Below the pieces are notes generated by a model. That model had not been told where the DNA came from, ran no database searches, and was given only the letters and a program-made list of their open reading frames with translations. Shown in pieces: positions 23,502-24,822 of a stretch of DNA of 24,822 nt. Position 1 is the first letter of the stretch. Every line of letters starts with the position of its first letter. The stretch comes from SHVZ01 sp044223515 (GTDB taxonomy: Bacteria; Pseudomonadota; Alphaproteobacteria; SHVZ01). The stretch lies in the NCBI GenBank assembly GCA_044223515.1, contig JBGALV010000081.1, positions 1 to 24,822 of the forward strand. The letters run 5' to 3'. Made by a program: the position numbers and the translations under genes.

Positions 23502-24822
23502 AGATCCCGAGCCTCGGTCACCACCTGGTCGCTTGAGAGGTAGCCAATCTTCTGGACGTCGTGCCGAGCCTGGAGCCGCGGCAGCTCGTCCTCGATCTGC
23601 TTGAGGCGCTCGGCGAGCGGCTGGTACTTCCTACCAAAGCCAGTCTTCGGAACCTCCCCCGACAGATAGAGGTCGTAGAGTTTGTCCATGTCGGCGGAGA
23701 CCCGCCGGCGCTCCGATTCGAGCGCCTTGAGGTGGCGATCACCCTCGGCGAGCTCGTCGTCGGCCTTCTTGAGGTGCCGAACGATCTCCTCCGGGGAGGC
23801 AAAGAAGCCTCGGAGCTGCTCCTCGAAGAGGGCCTCGATATCGGTGATGGGGATCTTGTTGCGGCATTTCTGGCAGACGTAGCGGTTGGCGTTGCTCGTG
23901 GTCACATACATCTTCGAGCCGCAGTGGCAGTACGCGAGGCCGGCGAAGAGGTGGACGGAGCGCTTGGCCGGCGGCTTCCGGTTCGCCTTGCGGTCGACGA
24001 GGTAGGCATTGGCTTCGTCCCAGGCCTCCTCCGACACCAGCGGCTCGACCGGGTAAAGCACCCAGTCCTTTTCAGGTTTGAGCGACCAAGCCTTCTTGTT
24101 GTCGGAGGTCTTGGTGTAGTTCGCCCGACGAATGCCCTTGGCGATCGGATCAGTGAGGTGGCGACGGACGGCCGTATAGGTGAAGAGACTGCCGTCTCGG
24201 GTGCGGTAGCCGCGGTCGTTGAGCTTTCGGGCGACCGTCCGGATGCGGCGGTCTTCTAGGAAGAGATCGAAGATGAGCTTGCGGACGGGTGCTTCCTTGG
24301 GATCGAGGAGGAGCTTGCCGTCCTTCCACTGGTAGCCGAAGGGGGCCGCTCCGCCGGTCGTCTTGCCGAGCTTGGCACGGACCGGAATCGAAGCCGCGAT
24401 GCGCGAGCCGATCTCCTCCCGCTCCCACGCGGCGAGCGCACCGATAACCACGTACATGAGGCGGCCCGCCGGCGTGCTCGTGTCGATCGATTCTTGGAGA
24501 GAGATGAGATCGGCGCCGCACTCCCGAAAGATGTCCGAGAACTCGAGCAGCTCCTTGGTGTTGCGGGCGAGGCGCGCGAGCTTAGAGAAGATGAGGCCGG
24601 TGATGCGGCCGGCGCGCACGTCCTTGAGCATGCGCTGCGCTTCCGAGTGACCCATTACGGCCTTTCCGGAAACGGCTTCGAGGCGGTAGACCTCGGCGAC
24701 CTCCCATCCCTTCGCCTCGGCATACAACCGAGCGCGCTTCTCGTGGTGCTCCGGGCTCTCGCCCTTTGCCTGGTCCTCGGTCGATACGCGGATCCAGAGG
24801 CCGACCGTCTTGGTGTCAGGGA
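23297..24822 (-). CDS. Large serine recombinase (integrase), 5' end beyond window
   Basis: 508 visible residues, open to the window edge. The catalytic Ser is encoded at 24782-24784 in Ile-Arg-Val-Ser-Thr-Glu-Asp-Gln, so only a few N-terminal residues are missing; a TTG at 24727 is not the real start. The resolvase domain has Ser-Lys-Leu-Ala-Arg-Leu-Ala-Arg-Asn and Glu-Arg-Glu-Glu-Ile-Gly-Ser-Arg-Ile. A recombinase domain follows, then a zinc ribbon (Cys-His-Cys-Gly ... Cys-Gln-Lys-Cys) and a coiled-coil rich in Glu, Arg and Leu. It integrates or excises DNA at attP/attB. The last ten or more residues (Gln-Gly-Phe-Ile-Ala-Ala-Thr-Ser-Trp-Lys-Arg-Ala-Gly) and the TAG are encoded by antisense comM sequence, so the C-terminus changes on excision. 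Confidence 0.93.
   Translation of the reverse strand, partial: PDTKTVGLWIRVSTEDQAKGESPEHHEKRARLYAEAKGWEVAEVYRLEAVSGKAVMGHSEAQRMLKDVRAGRITGLIFSKLARLARNTKELLEFSDIFRECGADLISLQESIDTSTPAGRLMYVVIGALAAWEREEIGSRIAASIPVRAKLGKTTGGAAPFGYQWKDGKLLLDPKEAPVRKLIFDLFLEDRRIRTVARKLNDRGYRTRDGSLFTYTAVRRHLTDPIAKGIRRANYTKTSDNKKAWSLKPEKDWVLYPVEPLVSEEAWDEANAYLVDRKANRKPPAKRSVHLFAGLAYCHCGSKMYVTTSNANRYVCQKCRNKIPITDIEALFEEQLRGFFASPEEIVRHLKKADDELAEGDRHLKALESERRRVSADMDKLYDLYLSGEVPKTGFGRKYQPLAERLKQIEDELPRLQARHDVQKIGYLSSDQVVTEARDLYSRWKELSREERRRIVESVTERITVGKDEVSIDLLYLPPSPSLPLNAGALATNRQGFIAATSWKRAG
23328..23345. other. Attachment-site junction of the element in comM
   Basis: comM similarity ends within the Arg codon at 23340-23342 and the following DNA has no ComM coding sense. 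The exact crossover cannot be fixed without the intact target; it lies in or beside ATGAATCCCTGTCGA. Serine integrases exchange strands at a central dinucleotide, so a short identity should also be present at the element's far end, outside the window. Confidence 0.6.
23341..24822. mobile_element. Integrated element (left end) carrying a large serine recombinase
   Basis: From the comM junction to the window edge the DNA is foreign. Its only gene visible here is the recombinase, which points toward the junction, the usual place of an integrase next to its attachment site. Cargo, far junction and total size lie outside the window, so prophage, ICE or smaller island cannot be told apart. Confidence 0.8.

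Noticed and set aside
24725..24727. TTG as the start of the serine recombinase
   Set aside because: The frame is open upstream and includes the catalytic Ser motif, so the true start lies beyond the window edge.

Overview
The window is GC-rich chromosomal DNA from an alphaproteobacterium. The evidence is the neighbourhood of a divergent LpoA-like lipoprotein, rsmI, yraN, a BON lipoprotein, a SirB1-like gene and gshB, plus a FixK/FNR-type box and an HK97/GTA-type portal. I cannot name the genus; Rhodospirillales- or Hyphomicrobiales-like is a guess from gene order. No tRNA, rRNA or CRISPR was found.

Layout. 1-2773: housekeeping block with an LpoA-like lipoprotein (minus), then rsmI and yraN (plus). 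2873-4971: an accessory insert with an EamA exporter, a small protein carrying the Thr-x5-Cys...His signature of CNF1/BLF1-type glutamine deamidase toxins, and a GFA protein. 5077-9115: the housekeeping series resumes with BON lipoprotein, SirB1-like protein, gshB and a PAS sensor histidine kinase. 9119-15229: a catabolic cluster with a GntR/LacI-type hybrid regulator, a complete TRAP transporter (dctM, dctQ, dctP, all minus) and, divergently, a DapA-family lyase and a PhyH-type dioxygenase. 15253-18737: a frameshifted SAM methyltransferase, a second GFA protein, an AraC-type regulator, a small membrane protein and arfB. 18787-19850: a perfect TTGAT-N4-ATCAA box ahead of an ABC exporter membrane domain that lacks an ATPase domain.

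From about 19860 to the end the region looks mobile. It holds an orphan operator-like inverted repeat and a lone phage/GTA-type portal gene broken by five frameshifts in about 270 bases. The portal's last frame runs through a Pro/Gly-rich linker into a cysteine-rich tail of polymorphic-toxin type and then a TPR region. Next comes comM (yifB), cut at its Met-Asn-Pro-Cys-Arg motif by an element whose first gene is a large serine recombinase. That recombinase frame crosses the junction and stops inside comM sequence; its 5' end leaves the window.

The most notable items are the BLF1/CNF1-like deamidase candidate, the portal-toxin-TPR frame, the recombinase/comM junction and the FNR-type box ahead of an ATPase-less ABC membrane protein.
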